This document shows, in pieces, positions 55,083 through 62,931 of a DNA stretch of 64,000 bases (position 1 is its first letter; every line of letters begins with the position of its first letter). The translations under genes and the position numbers were made by a program. The notes beneath the pieces were generated by a model. It was given only the letters and a program-made list of their open reading frames with translations, was not told the DNA's origin and ran no database searches. Origin of the DNA: WHSW01 sp963749365 (GTDB lineage: Bacteria > Actinomycetota > Thermoleophilia > Solirubrobacterales > 70-9); the NCBI GenBank assembly GCA_963749365.1, contig CAVVME010000006.1, forward strand, positions 62,001 to 126,000. The letters are read 5' to 3'.

Positions 55083-56703
55083 CCCCGAGCAGGCCCAGCG
55101 TCGTCGCCAGCGTGTGCTTGGTCGCCACGCAGAGACCGAGGCGCGCGGCCTGGGTGTCGGGCTCCGCACCGACCACCCGGCAGTCGCGGTAGAAGACGTG
55201 AAAGTCGGCGGCGGTCGCCATCGCGAAGGCGCAGAGACGGTGCGGAGCCCGCCGCTCGGCAGCGGTCGCAGCCTCGGCCGGGAGCTCGAGCAGCCGGCGC
55301 ACGAGGGCGCGCTCGGCGGGCTCGGCCGGCGCCTCGATCGCCCGCTCGGAGCCGGCCGCCGCCTCGATCGCCTCGACCCCGGCCACCGCTCCGTCGTCGA
55401 TTGCCTTGCGCAGGATGCTCGCGATCCGCGCGTGCGCGTACTGCACGTAGTAGACCGGGTTGTCCTGGGAGGCGGAGCGGGCGAGACCGAGGTCGAGATC
55501 GACGGCCGTGTCGTGGCTGCGCTGGGCCAGGAACCAGCGCGCCGCGTCGGCGCCGATGTCGTCGATCAGCTCGTCGAGGGTGACGAACTCGCCCCTGCGC
55601 TTCGACATCCGCGCCCGCTCACCGCCGTCGACGACGCCGACGAGCTGCATGATCGGAGCCTCGTAGCGGTCGGGGGAGGCCCCGAGGGCCGCGATCGCGG
55701 CCCGCATCCGCGGCACATAGCCGTGGTGGTCGGCACCCAGCGGCGTCAGCATCAGGTCGGCGCGGCCCAACTTGTCGCGGTGGTAGGCGATGTCGGCGGC
55801 GAAGTAGGTGGGCTCGCCGTCGGACCGGATCAGGACCCGATCCTTGTCGTCGCCGAACGCGGTCGTCCGCAGCCAGACCGCGCCCTCGCTGTCGTAGGCG
55901 TGGCCGCGCTCGCGCAGCTCCGCCAGCGTGCGCTCGAACGGGCCGGTCTCGAACAGGCTGCGCTCCGAGAACCAAGCGTCGTAGCGGACCCCGAATCGCT
56001 CCAGGGTCGACTCGATCCGCCCCTTCATCGCCTCGATCGCCTGCGCGCCGAGCGCGTCGAGGTCGTCCGGATCGGCCCCGCGGGCGGCGAGCTGCTCGGC
56101 CAGCTCGGCGATGTAGAGGCCGGCGTAGCCGTCGGCCGGGGGCTCGGATCCCCGCATCCTGGCAGCGATCGACAGCGCGAACAGGCGCACCTGGCTGCCG
56201 GCGTCGTTGAGGTAGTACTCGCGCGTCACCGGGTGACCCGAGTAGGCGAACAGGCGCGCCAGGGAGTCGCCGTAGGCAGCGCCCCTGCCGCTCGCCACCG
56301 TCACCGGCCCGGTCGGGTTGGCGCTCACGAACTCGACCAGGACCCGCTCGCGGGCGCCAAGTCGGCGGGGCGGCGCGCCGAGCAGGTCGACGGTGGCGTC
56401 CCGATGCCAGCGATCGGAGAGAAAGAGGTTGAGAAATCCCGGCCCGGCGACCTCGATCCGCTCGGCGCTCGAGCCGAGCCGCTCCGCGAGCGGCTCGCGC
56501 AGCCGCTCGGCGATCTCGCGCGGTGCGGCACCGACCGAGGGCGCCAGCAGCATCGCCGCATTGGTCGAGTAGTCGCCCAGCTCCGGCTTCGGCGGGCGCT
56601 CGAGGGTCGCGCGCTCGACCGCAGCGCCGTCGAGGCCCGCCGCGACGGCCTCGAGCGCCGCGCGCAGGGCGGCGACCGGGTCGGGTCGAGGCTCGGCTTC
56701 CAC
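55060..56703 (-). CDS. argS: Arginyl-tRNA synthetase with altered HIGH motif
   Basis: 547 aa. N-terminal add-1 domain (PPKPELGDYSTNAAMLLAPS), then EFVSANPTGPVTVASGRGAA where the family has (P)LHVGHGR: both HIGH histidines are Thr/Ser here. The rest is standard: REYYLNDAGSQVRLFALSIA, DGEPTYFAADIAYHRDKLGR, DHHGYVPRMRAAIAALG, ERARMSKRRGEFVTLDELID (KMSKS-like), and the DALR anticodon-binding domain VYYVQYAHARIASILRKAID. It charges tRNA-Arg. GTG start 6 nt after TAGTAT. Confidence 0.93.
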   Translation of the reverse strand: MEAEPRPDPVAALRAALEAVAAGLDGAAVERATLERPPKPELGDYSTNAAMLLAPSVGAAPREIAERLREPLAERLGSSAERIEVAGPGFLNLFLSDRWHRDATVDLLGAPPRRLGARERVLVEFVSANPTGPVTVASGRGAAYGDSLARLFAYSGHPVTREYYLNDAGSQVRLFALSIAARMRGSEPPADGYAGLYIAELAEQLAARGADPDDLDALGAQAIEAMKGRIESTLERFGVRYDAWFSERSLFETGPFERTLAELRERGHAYDSEGAVWLRTTAFGDDKDRVLIRSDGEPTYFAADIAYHRDKLGRADLMLTPLGADHHGYVPRMRAAIAALGASPDRYEAPIMQLVGVVDGGERARMSKRRGEFVTLDELIDDIGADAARWFLAQRSHDTAVDLDLGLARSASQDNPVYYVQYAHARIASILRKAIDDGAVAGVEAIEAAAGSERAIEAPAEPAERALVRRLLELPAEAATAAERRAPHRLCAFAMATAADFHVFYRDCRVVGAEPDTQAARLGLCVATKHTLATTLGLLGVSSPERM

Positions 56704-56709
56704 GCCTCG

Positions 56710-56743
56710 ATACTACGGAGCCGTGTGACGGCTCATCTAAGCT
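56710..56743. promoter_or_regulatory. Divergent promoters argS / epimerase
   Basis: Minus-strand TAGTAT (56710-56715) lies 6 nt before the argS GTG; plus-strand TAAGCT (56738-56743), in CATCTAAGCT as at 54171, lies 9 nt before the epimerase ATG. Both transcripts are probably leaderless. Confidence 0.5.
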
Positions 56744-56752
56744 GCCGCCGGG

Positions 56753-57682
56753 ATGAGGACACTGGTCACCGGCGGCGCCGGGTTCATCGGATCGCATGTC
56801 GTCGATGCGCTGCAGGCGCGCGGCGACGAGGTGGTGGTGCTCGACGACCTCTCCTCGGGCAGCCGCGAGAACCTCGAGCGGGCCTTCGACGGCGGCGCGG
56901 TCCTGATCGAGGGCAGCATCACCGACCCCGCCGCGGTCGCGGAGGCCTTCGGCCGTGGCCGCCCCGAGCTGGTCTGCCACCTCGCCGCGCAGATCGACGT
57001 GCGGCGATCCGTCTCGGACCCGCTCTATGACCTCGACCTCAACGTCGGCGGCACGATCGCACTGCTCGAGCGGGCCCGCGAGGACGCCGTCGGGCGCTTC
57101 GTCTTCGCCTCGACCGGTGGGGCGATCTACGGCGAAGGGGCGGGCCGCGAGCTGCCGCTGACCGAGTCCGCGGAGTGCCGGCCCGATGCGCAGTACGGGC
57201 AGTCGAAGCACTGCGCCGAGGGCTACCTCGGCCTCTACCGGCGCCTGTATGGACTCGGCGCTGTCGCGCTGCGGCTCGGCAACGTCTACGGGCCGCGCCA
57301 GGATCCCTACGGCGAGGCCGGGGTGGTGGCGATCTTCTGCCGCGCGCTCGCCGACGGCGCCCGGCCGCGCGTCTACGGCGACGGCGAGCAGACCCGCGAC
57401 TACGTCTTCGTCAGCGACGTCGCCGCGGCATTCGTCGCCGCCAGCGAGCGCGGCGGCGACGGGCCCTACAACATCGGCACCGGCAACGAGACGAGCGTGC
57501 TCGAGCTCGGACGCCGGATCGCCGCCGTCTCCGGAAGCGAGTTCGATCCCGAGCTGGCGCCGGAACGACTCGGCGAGGTGCAGCGGATCTCGATCGAGCC
57601 GGCCCGTGCCGCGGAGGAGCTCTCGTGGAGTCCCGGGCACGAGCTCGACGCCGGCCTGCGGCTGACGGCCGAGTCGATCTAG
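56753..57682 (+). CDS. NAD-dependent sugar epimerase (UDP-glucose 4-epimerase-like)
   Basis: 309 aa, extended SDR. MRTLVTGGAGFIGSHVVDAL (GxxGxxG), VVVLDDLSSGSRENLER, LVCHLAAQIDVRRSVSDPLY, FVFASTGGAIYGEGAGRELP, and the catalytic YGQSKHCAEGYL (YxxxK). The C-terminus RIGNVYGPRQDP-type LGNVYGPRQDPYGEAGVVAI and GEQTRDYVFVSDVA fit actinobacterial GalE-like epimerases that make UDP-galactose for envelope glycans. Confidence 0.9.
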   Translation: MRTLVTGGAGFIGSHVVDALQARGDEVVVLDDLSSGSRENLERAFDGGAVLIEGSITDPAAVAEAFGRGRPELVCHLAAQIDVRRSVSDPLYDLDLNVGGTIALLERAREDAVGRFVFASTGGAIYGEGAGRELPLTESAECRPDAQYGQSKHCAEGYLGLYRRLYGLGAVALRLGNVYGPRQDPYGEAGVVAIFCRALADGARPRVYGDGEQTRDYVFVSDVAAAFVAASERGGDGPYNIGTGNETSVLELGRRIAAVSGSEFDPELAPERLGEVQRISIEPARAAEELSWSPGHELDAGLRLTAESI

Positions 57683-57692
57683 ATCCTGGACC

Positions 57693-58940
57693 TCACCTTT
57701 GGCGCTGCTGGGCCAGCGCCGCGCCGATCCGCTCCAGGGTCGTCGGGTGGGTGGCGAACAGGGTCGAGTACAGCCCGGGTGGGTCGGGATCGCTGAGGTT
57801 GGTGCGCGCGAGCCGCAGCTGCAGATCGATCAACGCCTCGGGATCGCCGGTCAGCTCGAGCGCGAACGTGTCGGCGCGGGCCTCGACTTGACGCGAGAGC
57901 CGGTTGCCCGGGACGCCGAGGAGCAGCGCCGCGAGCGCCAGCGCGAGCAGGTAGGCGGGGACCGCGGCGGGCGTCGCGGGATCGGCGCCCGAGCGGCGCG
58001 CCAGCGCCGTGCCCAGCTCTCGCGTGAACAGCATCCCGAGCGGGGCGACCAGGGCGATGTAGAGCAGGCCCCGAGCGAGATCGTGCCCGGCGACGTGGCC
58101 GAGCTCGTGGGCGACGACGGAGTCCAGCTCCCGCCTCCGGGCGTGCTCGAGCAGGTTGTCGTATAGGACCACCCGTTTCGAGGAGCCGATCCCGTCCACG
58201 TAGGCGTTCAGCGAGGTCACCCGCCGGCTCGCATCGATGCTGAAGACCTCGCCGATATCGACTCCGGCCCGCTCGCCGAGCCCGAGCACCCGGGCCCTCG
58301 GTCGGCTTCCCTCCGGGAGCGGCTCGAACTCGTTGAAGACCGGCGCCAGGACGACCGGAGCAATCCAGACGAAGACGACCGCGAGCGCGCTCAGCAGCGC
58401 CGCGCCCGGCAGCCACCAGTGGCGGGGGAATCTCCTCACCAGTGCCAACAGCAAGGCCGCGCCGAGCGCCGCCAGGGCCGCCGTGATCGCGGTCGATCGG
58501 CACAGGTCCCACGCCCACGAGCCGAGCGATTGCGTGGAGAGGCCGGCGTCGACCGCCCGCTCGTGGGCGATCAGCGCCGTCGGCACGGTCGCCAGCGCGA
58601 CCAGCGCCGCGACGGCGGCGCCGGCGACGGCGGCGCCGGCGAGCGGACGGGCGCCGAGTCGCTCGAGCCCGTCTCGGAACCATGCCGGCCGTCCGAGCGC
58701 GGCGGCGAGCAAGACCGCCGCCTCGATCGCCAGGCCGGCGATCATCAACCACCGCTGACCGGCGCGGAAGTCCTCGGCACGCCGCAGCTGCGCCTCGTTG
58801 AAGTAATCGCTCGCCGTGACCGGCAGTGGATTGGGCAGCTGTTCGTCCGGGGCCAACACCCAGACCGCAAGCGCGGCGACGACCAACATCGCGATCGCGA
58901 CCCCGCCGACGCGAGCAGCGGTCGAGCCCGCGAGCCTCAT
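57693..58940 (-). CDS. M48-family membrane metalloprotease (Ste24-like)
   Basis: 415 aa, about 6-7 helices. The zinc site is DSVVAHELGHVAGHDLARGL (HExxH) with the third ligand Glu in QVEARADTFALELTGD. Preceding it are VFSIDASRRVTSLNAYVDGI, GSSKRVVLYDNLLEHA; ending TLFATHPTTLERIGAALAQQ. This is the CAAX-protease-like (Ste24/M48_N) layout that cleaves membrane or secreted substrates. ATG 8 nt after TATCGT; divergent from the phosphoesterase. Confidence 0.93.
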   Translation of the reverse strand: MRLAGSTAARVGGVAIAMLVVAALAVWVLAPDEQLPNPLPVTASDYFNEAQLRRAEDFRAGQRWLMIAGLAIEAAVLLAAALGRPAWFRDGLERLGARPLAGAAVAGAAVAALVALATVPTALIAHERAVDAGLSTQSLGSWAWDLCRSTAITAALAALGAALLLALVRRFPRHWWLPGAALLSALAVVFVWIAPVVLAPVFNEFEPLPEGSRPRARVLGLGERAGVDIGEVFSIDASRRVTSLNAYVDGIGSSKRVVLYDNLLEHARRRELDSVVAHELGHVAGHDLARGLLYIALVAPLGMLFTRELGTALARRSGADPATPAAVPAYLLALALAALLLGVPGNRLSRQVEARADTFALELTGDPEALIDLQLRLARTNLSDPDPPGLYSTLFATHPTTLERIGAALAQQRQR

Positions 58941-58947
58941 CGGTGCC

Positions 58948-58954
58948 TACGATA
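58948..58954. promoter_or_regulatory. Overlapping face-to-face -10 elements
   Basis: TACGATA at 58948-58954 reads TACGAT on the plus strand (10 nt before the TTG at 58964) and TATCGT on the minus strand (8 nt before the ATG at 58940). The two divergent genes appear to share one 7-bp element, so RNA polymerase could serve only one at a time. Confidence 0.5.
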
Positions 58955-58963
58955 GTCCGCCTC

Positions 58964-59710
58964 TTGCGCCTCGCGATCCTGAGCGACATCCACGCGAACC
59001 TGCCGGCGCTCGAAGCCGTGCTCGAGCAAGTGCAGGACGCCGGCGTCGACGAGACCTGGTGCCTCGGCGACGTGGTCGGCTATGGAGCGCAGCCGAACGA
59101 ATGCTCTGCGCTCGTCCGCGAGCGGTGCTCGATCTCACTGGTCGGCAACCACGATCTCGCCGCACTCGACCGGCTCGACATCTCGACCTTCTCCCCGGCC
59201 GCGGCCGCGGCGGTGCGCTGGACACGGGAGGCGATGAGCCCGGCGACGGTCGAGTTCCTCGCCGGGCTCGAGCCTGCCGCCGAGAGCGCCGAGTTGGCTC
59301 TGTACCACGCCTCACCGCGTGACCCCGTCTGGGAGTACGTGCTCTGGCCCGACCAGGCGGCCGAGTGCATCCGCGTCCAGTCGACCCGGGTGAGCCTGGT
59401 CGGCCACTCGCACGTCGCGCTCTTCTTCGCCCTCGCCGACGACGGTGCCGGGGCCCGGGCCGAGGCCCGGGGCGCGCAGGCCGGGGCGGGCACCAGCCTC
59501 GAGGTCGGTCGTGGGCGCTGGCTGATCAACCCGGGCAGCGTCGGCCAGCCGCGCGACGGCGATCCCAGGGCTGCCTGGCTGGAGCTCGACACCGAGGCAT
59601 GGAAGGCCGGCTTCCACCGGGTCGACTACGACATCGACCGGGCCGCGGACGCGATCGTCGCCGCCGAGCTTCCCGAGCATCTCGCCCGCCGCCTCTACGT
59701 CGGGCAATGA
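58964..59710 (+). CDS. Metallophosphoesterase (YfcE/MJ0936-like)
   Basis: 248 aa. LRLAILSDIHANLPALEAVL (DxH), ETWCLGDVVGYGAQPNECSA (GDxxG), ISLVGNHDLAALDRLDISTF (GNHD), VSLVGHSHVALFF (GHxH), WLINPGSVGQPRDGDPRAAW. All metal ligands of calcineurin-like phosphodiesterases are present. Substrate unknown. A TTG start gives the canonical N-terminus; a GTG at 58943 would start inside the promoter element. Confidence 0.9.
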   Translation: MRLAILSDIHANLPALEAVLEQVQDAGVDETWCLGDVVGYGAQPNECSALVRERCSISLVGNHDLAALDRLDISTFSPAAAAAVRWTREAMSPATVEFLAGLEPAAESAELALYHASPRDPVWEYVLWPDQAAECIRVQSTRVSLVGHSHVALFFALADDGAGARAEARGAQAGAGTSLEVGRGRWLINPGSVGQPRDGDPRAAWLELDTEAWKAGFHRVDYDIDRAADAIVAAELPEHLARRLYVGQ

Positions 59711-59726
59711 GTCCACGCACCGCGGC

Positions 59727-59765
59727 ATCCGGGCGCGTGAAGTCGTGGGATCGCCCATCTAGACT
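59727..59765 (+). promoter_or_regulatory. Conserved 36-nt promoter motif, copy 2 (before Thr-rich lipoprotein)
   Basis: ATCCGGGCGCGTGAAGTCGT then GGGATCGCCCATCTAGACT. TAGACT (59760-59765) is a -10-like element 7 nt before the GTG at 59773. It differs from the copies at 54141 and 61582 at about six positions. Confidence 0.55.
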
Positions 59766-59772
59766 CGCCCGG

Positions 59773-60330
59773 GTGTCGGTCGCCGCGCGGATTTCCCTGC
59801 TCGCATGCGTGAGCACGATCCTGCTCACGGGCTGCGGGTCAGACCCAGAGCCGACGATCCCGGCGCAGAACGCGGCCGAGCTGCTGACCGCGCTCGACGG
59901 GATCAGCGCCAGCGTCGCGGCGGAGAGCTGCGACATCGCGCTCAGCCAGGCGGATGACTTCAGGAGCGACGTCGACCTGCTGCCGGCCTCCGTCGATGAT
60001 CAGGTCAAGGCGGGCCTGTTCGAGGTCGCCGACCGGCTGCAGGAGCTGATCGAGGAGCAACCGGGCTGCGCGCCGACGACGGCCGGGGGCGGTGGGGCAC
60101 CCGAGGAGCCGGAGCCGACGACCAGCACGCCGACGACCACGACCCCGACGACGACCACCGACACGACGACAACGGACACGACGACCACCGACACGACGAC
60201 GACGGACACGACGCAGCCGGAGACCGGCGAGGAGGAGCCGCCCCCGGTCGAGCCGGCGCCGGTGCCGGAGGAGGACGACGATGGCTCGCCGAGCGGCGGG
60301 GTCGGCGGCGAGAAAGGCACCGCAAGATGA
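59773..60330 (+). CDS. Thr-rich lipoprotein coupled to a Ser/Thr kinase
   Basis: 185 aa. VSVAARISLLACVSTILLTG then C is a lipoprotein signal (LLTGC). The mature part has a small helical domain (~30-110, NAAELLTALDGISASVAAES, CDIALSQADDF, VADRLQELIEEQPGC) followed by TTTTPTTTTDTTTTDTTTTD and a Pro/Glu-rich tail. The tail probably spans or decorates the wall. Its last codons overlap the kinase start (ATGA), so the two are made together; a sensory partnership is plausible but inferred. Confidence 0.75.
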   Translation: MSVAARISLLACVSTILLTGCGSDPEPTIPAQNAAELLTALDGISASVAAESCDIALSQADDFRSDVDLLPASVDDQVKAGLFEVADRLQELIEEQPGCAPTTAGGGGAPEEPEPTTSTPTTTTPTTTTDTTTTDTTTTDTTTTDTTQPETGEEEPPPVEPAPVPEEDDDGSPSGGVGGEKGTAR

Positions 60331-61574
60331 CGACGATCTCCGATCGCTACGAGCTCGGCGACCGGCTCGGATCGGGCGGGATGTCGACCGTCTACAGGGC
60401 CACCGATCGGGTGCTCGAGCGAACCGTCGCGGTCAAGGTGCTCGCCGAGCACCTCTCCGACGACGACAAGTTCGTCGCCCGGTTTCGCCGGGAGGCTTTG
60501 GCGGTGGCCAGGCTGATCCACCCGAACATCGTCCAGGTCTACGACACCGGGGTCGACGCGGGTCGCCACTACATCGTGATGGAGTACGTCGAGGGCAAGT
60601 CCGTCGCCCAGCTGCTGCAGACCAAGGGCCGGCTCGGGGCCGACGCCGGGGTCGAGATCGGGATCCAGGCGTGCGCGGGGCTCGAGTACGCGCACCGCCA
60701 GGGGATCATCCATCGTGATGTCAAGCCCGGCAACCTGATGGTGATCGGCGGCCCGGCCGGCCGCCAACGGCGCGACAGCTCCGCCCATGAGCCGCCCACC
60801 GGCGAGATCACGATCAAGCTGACCGACTTCGGGATCGCCCGCGCCAGCGCCCAGAGCCGCCTCACGCAGGTCGGCTCGGTGGTCGGCACCGCCGCCTATC
60901 TCGCCCCCGAGCAGGCCCGCGGCGAGGAGACGACTCCCGCCGCCGACGTCTACGCGCTCGGAGTCGTCCTCTACCAGCTGCTCACCGGCCGCCTGCCATG
61001 GGAGGGATCGACCCTGGCCGAGCTCGCGATCCGGCGCGAGAACGAGAGCCCGCTCCCTCCCACCTCCTATGACCCCGACGTCCCCGAGACGCTCTCGCGG
61101 GCCGTGCTGCGCTCGCTCGAGGGCGAGGTCGCGGCGCGCTACTCATCCGCTCGCGAGCTCTCGCGGGCGCTGGAGGCGGGTCTGCGCGGCGACGAGCCAG
61201 CGGCGCCGTCGGACGAGCTGCCGACCAACATGCTGGCGCCGGTGCCGACCGACGTCACCAGGCGAATGGAGCCCGAGCCCTCGACCCCGGTCGCCCCACA
61301 GGCGCCGCCGCCACCACCGCCGCGTCGACGCCAGACGCCGGCTGCAGCGCGGCCGGCGCCCGCCGCCGAGCCGCCGAAGCGCTCCTTCGCCGGCCGGGTG
61401 CTGCGCGCGATCGGGATCCTCGTCCTGATCGCGGTGCTCGCCGCGGTGATCGCGGCCGCGGTGCTGCTGCTGACCGATGCCGGGCGCGAGACCGACCTCG
61501 GCGAGCTGATCCGCGACACGATCGGGGAGCAGATCCAGTCAGCCGAGGACTTCATCAACGAGAACACGCAGTAG
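60327..61574 (+). CDS. Membrane Ser/Thr protein kinase (PknB-like, no PASTA)
   Basis: 415 aa. Hanks kinase domain 1-~275: LGSGGMSTVYRATDRVLERT (P-loop), VAVKVLAEHL (Lys), GIIHRDVKPGNLMVI (HRD), KLTDFGIARASAQSRLTQVG (DFG), TAAYLAPEQARGEETTPAAD. A disordered Pro-rich linker (~290-350) leads to one TM helix (~355-385, AIGILVLIAVLAAVIAAAVL) and a short extracellular tail of ~35 residues with no PASTA domain. There is a small insert between HRD and DFG (GRQRRDSSAHEPPTGE). Confidence 0.92.
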   Translation: MTTISDRYELGDRLGSGGMSTVYRATDRVLERTVAVKVLAEHLSDDDKFVARFRREALAVARLIHPNIVQVYDTGVDAGRHYIVMEYVEGKSVAQLLQTKGRLGADAGVEIGIQACAGLEYAHRQGIIHRDVKPGNLMVIGGPAGRQRRDSSAHEPPTGEITIKLTDFGIARASAQSRLTQVGSVVGTAAYLAPEQARGEETTPAADVYALGVVLYQLLTGRLPWEGSTLAELAIRRENESPLPPTSYDPDVPETLSRAVLRSLEGEVAARYSSARELSRALEAGLRGDEPAAPSDELPTNMLAPVPTDVTRRMEPEPSTPVAPQAPPPPPPRRRQTPAAARPAPAAEPPKRSFAGRVLRAIGILVLIAVLAAVIAAAVLLLTDAGRETDLGELIRDTIGEQIQSAEDFINENTQ

Positions 61575-61581
61575 ATACGTG

Positions 61582-61620
61582 ATCCGCGTGCGCGAAGGCG
61601 TGGGATCACCGATCTAAGGC
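61582..61620 (+). repeat. Conserved 36-nt motif, copy 3 (between convergent genes)
   Basis: ATCCGCGTGCGCGAAGGCGT then GGGATCACCGATCTAAGGC: about 33 of 36 bases equal copy 1. It lies after the kinase stop and runs into the last codons of the facing tgt gene, with no plus-strand gene downstream. This copy is therefore unlikely to act as a promoter for a gene. Confidence 0.7.
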
Positions 61621-62850
61621 GATTGATTGATCCGGGCGGGCGCCCGCCACGGCCTCCCACGGGGCGGCGCCAGCGAGAACCGCCGCCTGGTAGGCCTCGA
61701 ACCGGCGCGCTTCGATCGCCACCCTGGCGCCGGCCATCAGGCGCTCGAGGAAGGCGAGGTTGTGCAGGGTCAGCAGCCTGCCGGCGGTCGGCTCCTCGGC
61801 CCGGGCGAGGTAGTGCAGGTAGGCGCGGCTGTGGCGAGCGCAGGTCGGACATGGACAGCCCTCGACCAGCGGCGCCTCGTCGGTCGCGAAGCCGGCCCGG
61901 GTGACGTCGAAGCGAAAGCGCGAATCAGGCCTCGGGGCCAGCGCCATCCCGTGCCTCGCGAGCCGGGTCGGGACCGCGCAGTCGAAGACGTCGATCCCGA
62001 GCCCGATCCCGGCCAGCAGGTCGTCGGGCTCGCCGATTCCGAGCAGGTGCTTGGGGGCGTCGCGGGGCAGCATCGGCGCAGTCAGCGCGAGCACTCCGTG
62101 CATCTCGGGCTTGTCGCGCCCGAGCGTGCCCCCGATCGCAATCCCGTCGACGCCGGCGGCTGCGACCGCCTCGGCGGACTCGCGCCGCAGGTCCTCGTGC
62201 ACACCGCCCTGGACGATTCCGAACACCGCCTGCGCAGCCGGGCCGTGCTCGGAGTGCCAGCGCAGACAGCGGTCGAGCCAGCGGTGCGTGCGCTCGGTCG
62301 AGCGCGCGGTGTACTCGCGGTCGGCGTGATAGGCGGTGCACTCGTCGAAGGCCAGCGCGATGTCGGAGCCGAGCGCCGCCTGCACGGTCATCGACTCCTC
62401 CGGGCCCATCAGGCGCTGCGAGCCGTCGATGTAGGAGCGGAAGGCGACCCCGCGCTCGGAGATCTCAACCACGCCGCCACCACCACCTGCGCCGCGCCGG
62501 CGCCCCTTGATCTCGTCGGCGACGTTGCCGTGCGCGAGCGAGAAGACCTGAAAGCCGCCCGAGTCGGTGATCATCGCCCGCTCCCAGCCGATGAACCGGT
62601 GCAGCCCGCCGAGCGCCGCGATCCGGTCCGCCCCCGGAGCGAGGAAGAGGTGGAAGGTGTTGCCGAGGATGAGCTCGAAGCCGAGCCCGGCGACCTCGCC
62701 GACGTCGAGCGTGCGGACCGCCCCCCGGGTGGCGAGCGGGATGAAGGCCGGGGTTGCGACCGGCCCGTGCGCGGTCAGGAGCCGCCCGGTCCGGGCGGCT
62801 CCGTCGCGTGCGGTGAGCTCGAATCGAAGCCGCTCCGGGTCGCTGCGCAC
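61606..62850 (-). CDS. tgt: Queuine tRNA-ribosyltransferase (TGT)
   Basis: 414 aa. FIPLATRGAVRTLDVGEVAG, ILGNTFHLFLAPGADRIAAL, AMITDSGGFQVFSLA (catalytic Asp), AFDECTAYHADREYTARSTE, FGIVQGGVHEDLRRESAEAV, GIGEPDDLLAGIGLGIDVFD (nucleophile Asp in DVFDC), and zinc ligands CPCPTCARHSRAYLHYL with LHNL. It exchanges guanine 34 of GUN-anticodon tRNAs for queuine or preQ1. GTG start 7 nt after TAGGCT. No other queuosine gene is in the window. Confidence 0.94.
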   Translation of the reverse strand: MRSDPERLRFELTARDGAARTGRLLTAHGPVATPAFIPLATRGAVRTLDVGEVAGLGFELILGNTFHLFLAPGADRIAALGGLHRFIGWERAMITDSGGFQVFSLAHGNVADEIKGRRRGAGGGGGVVEISERGVAFRSYIDGSQRLMGPEESMTVQAALGSDIALAFDECTAYHADREYTARSTERTHRWLDRCLRWHSEHGPAAQAVFGIVQGGVHEDLRRESAEAVAAAGVDGIAIGGTLGRDKPEMHGVLALTAPMLPRDAPKHLLGIGEPDDLLAGIGLGIDVFDCAVPTRLARHGMALAPRPDSRFRFDVTRAGFATDEAPLVEGCPCPTCARHSRAYLHYLARAEEPTAGRLLTLHNLAFLERLMAGARVAIEARRFEAYQAAVLAGAAPWEAVAGARPDQSIALDR

Positions 62851-62931
62851 GACCCGGAGCCTAGACAGCGGGCGCGCCTACTCCTGCCCATACCAGGAGG
62901 TCCTGAGGCACAGCGAGGAGCTCGGCGGCCG

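Noticed and set aside
60115..60215. ACGACGACC-type microsatellite as a possible repeat array
   Set aside because: It is simply Thr and Asp codons of the lipoprotein tract (TTTTD)n.
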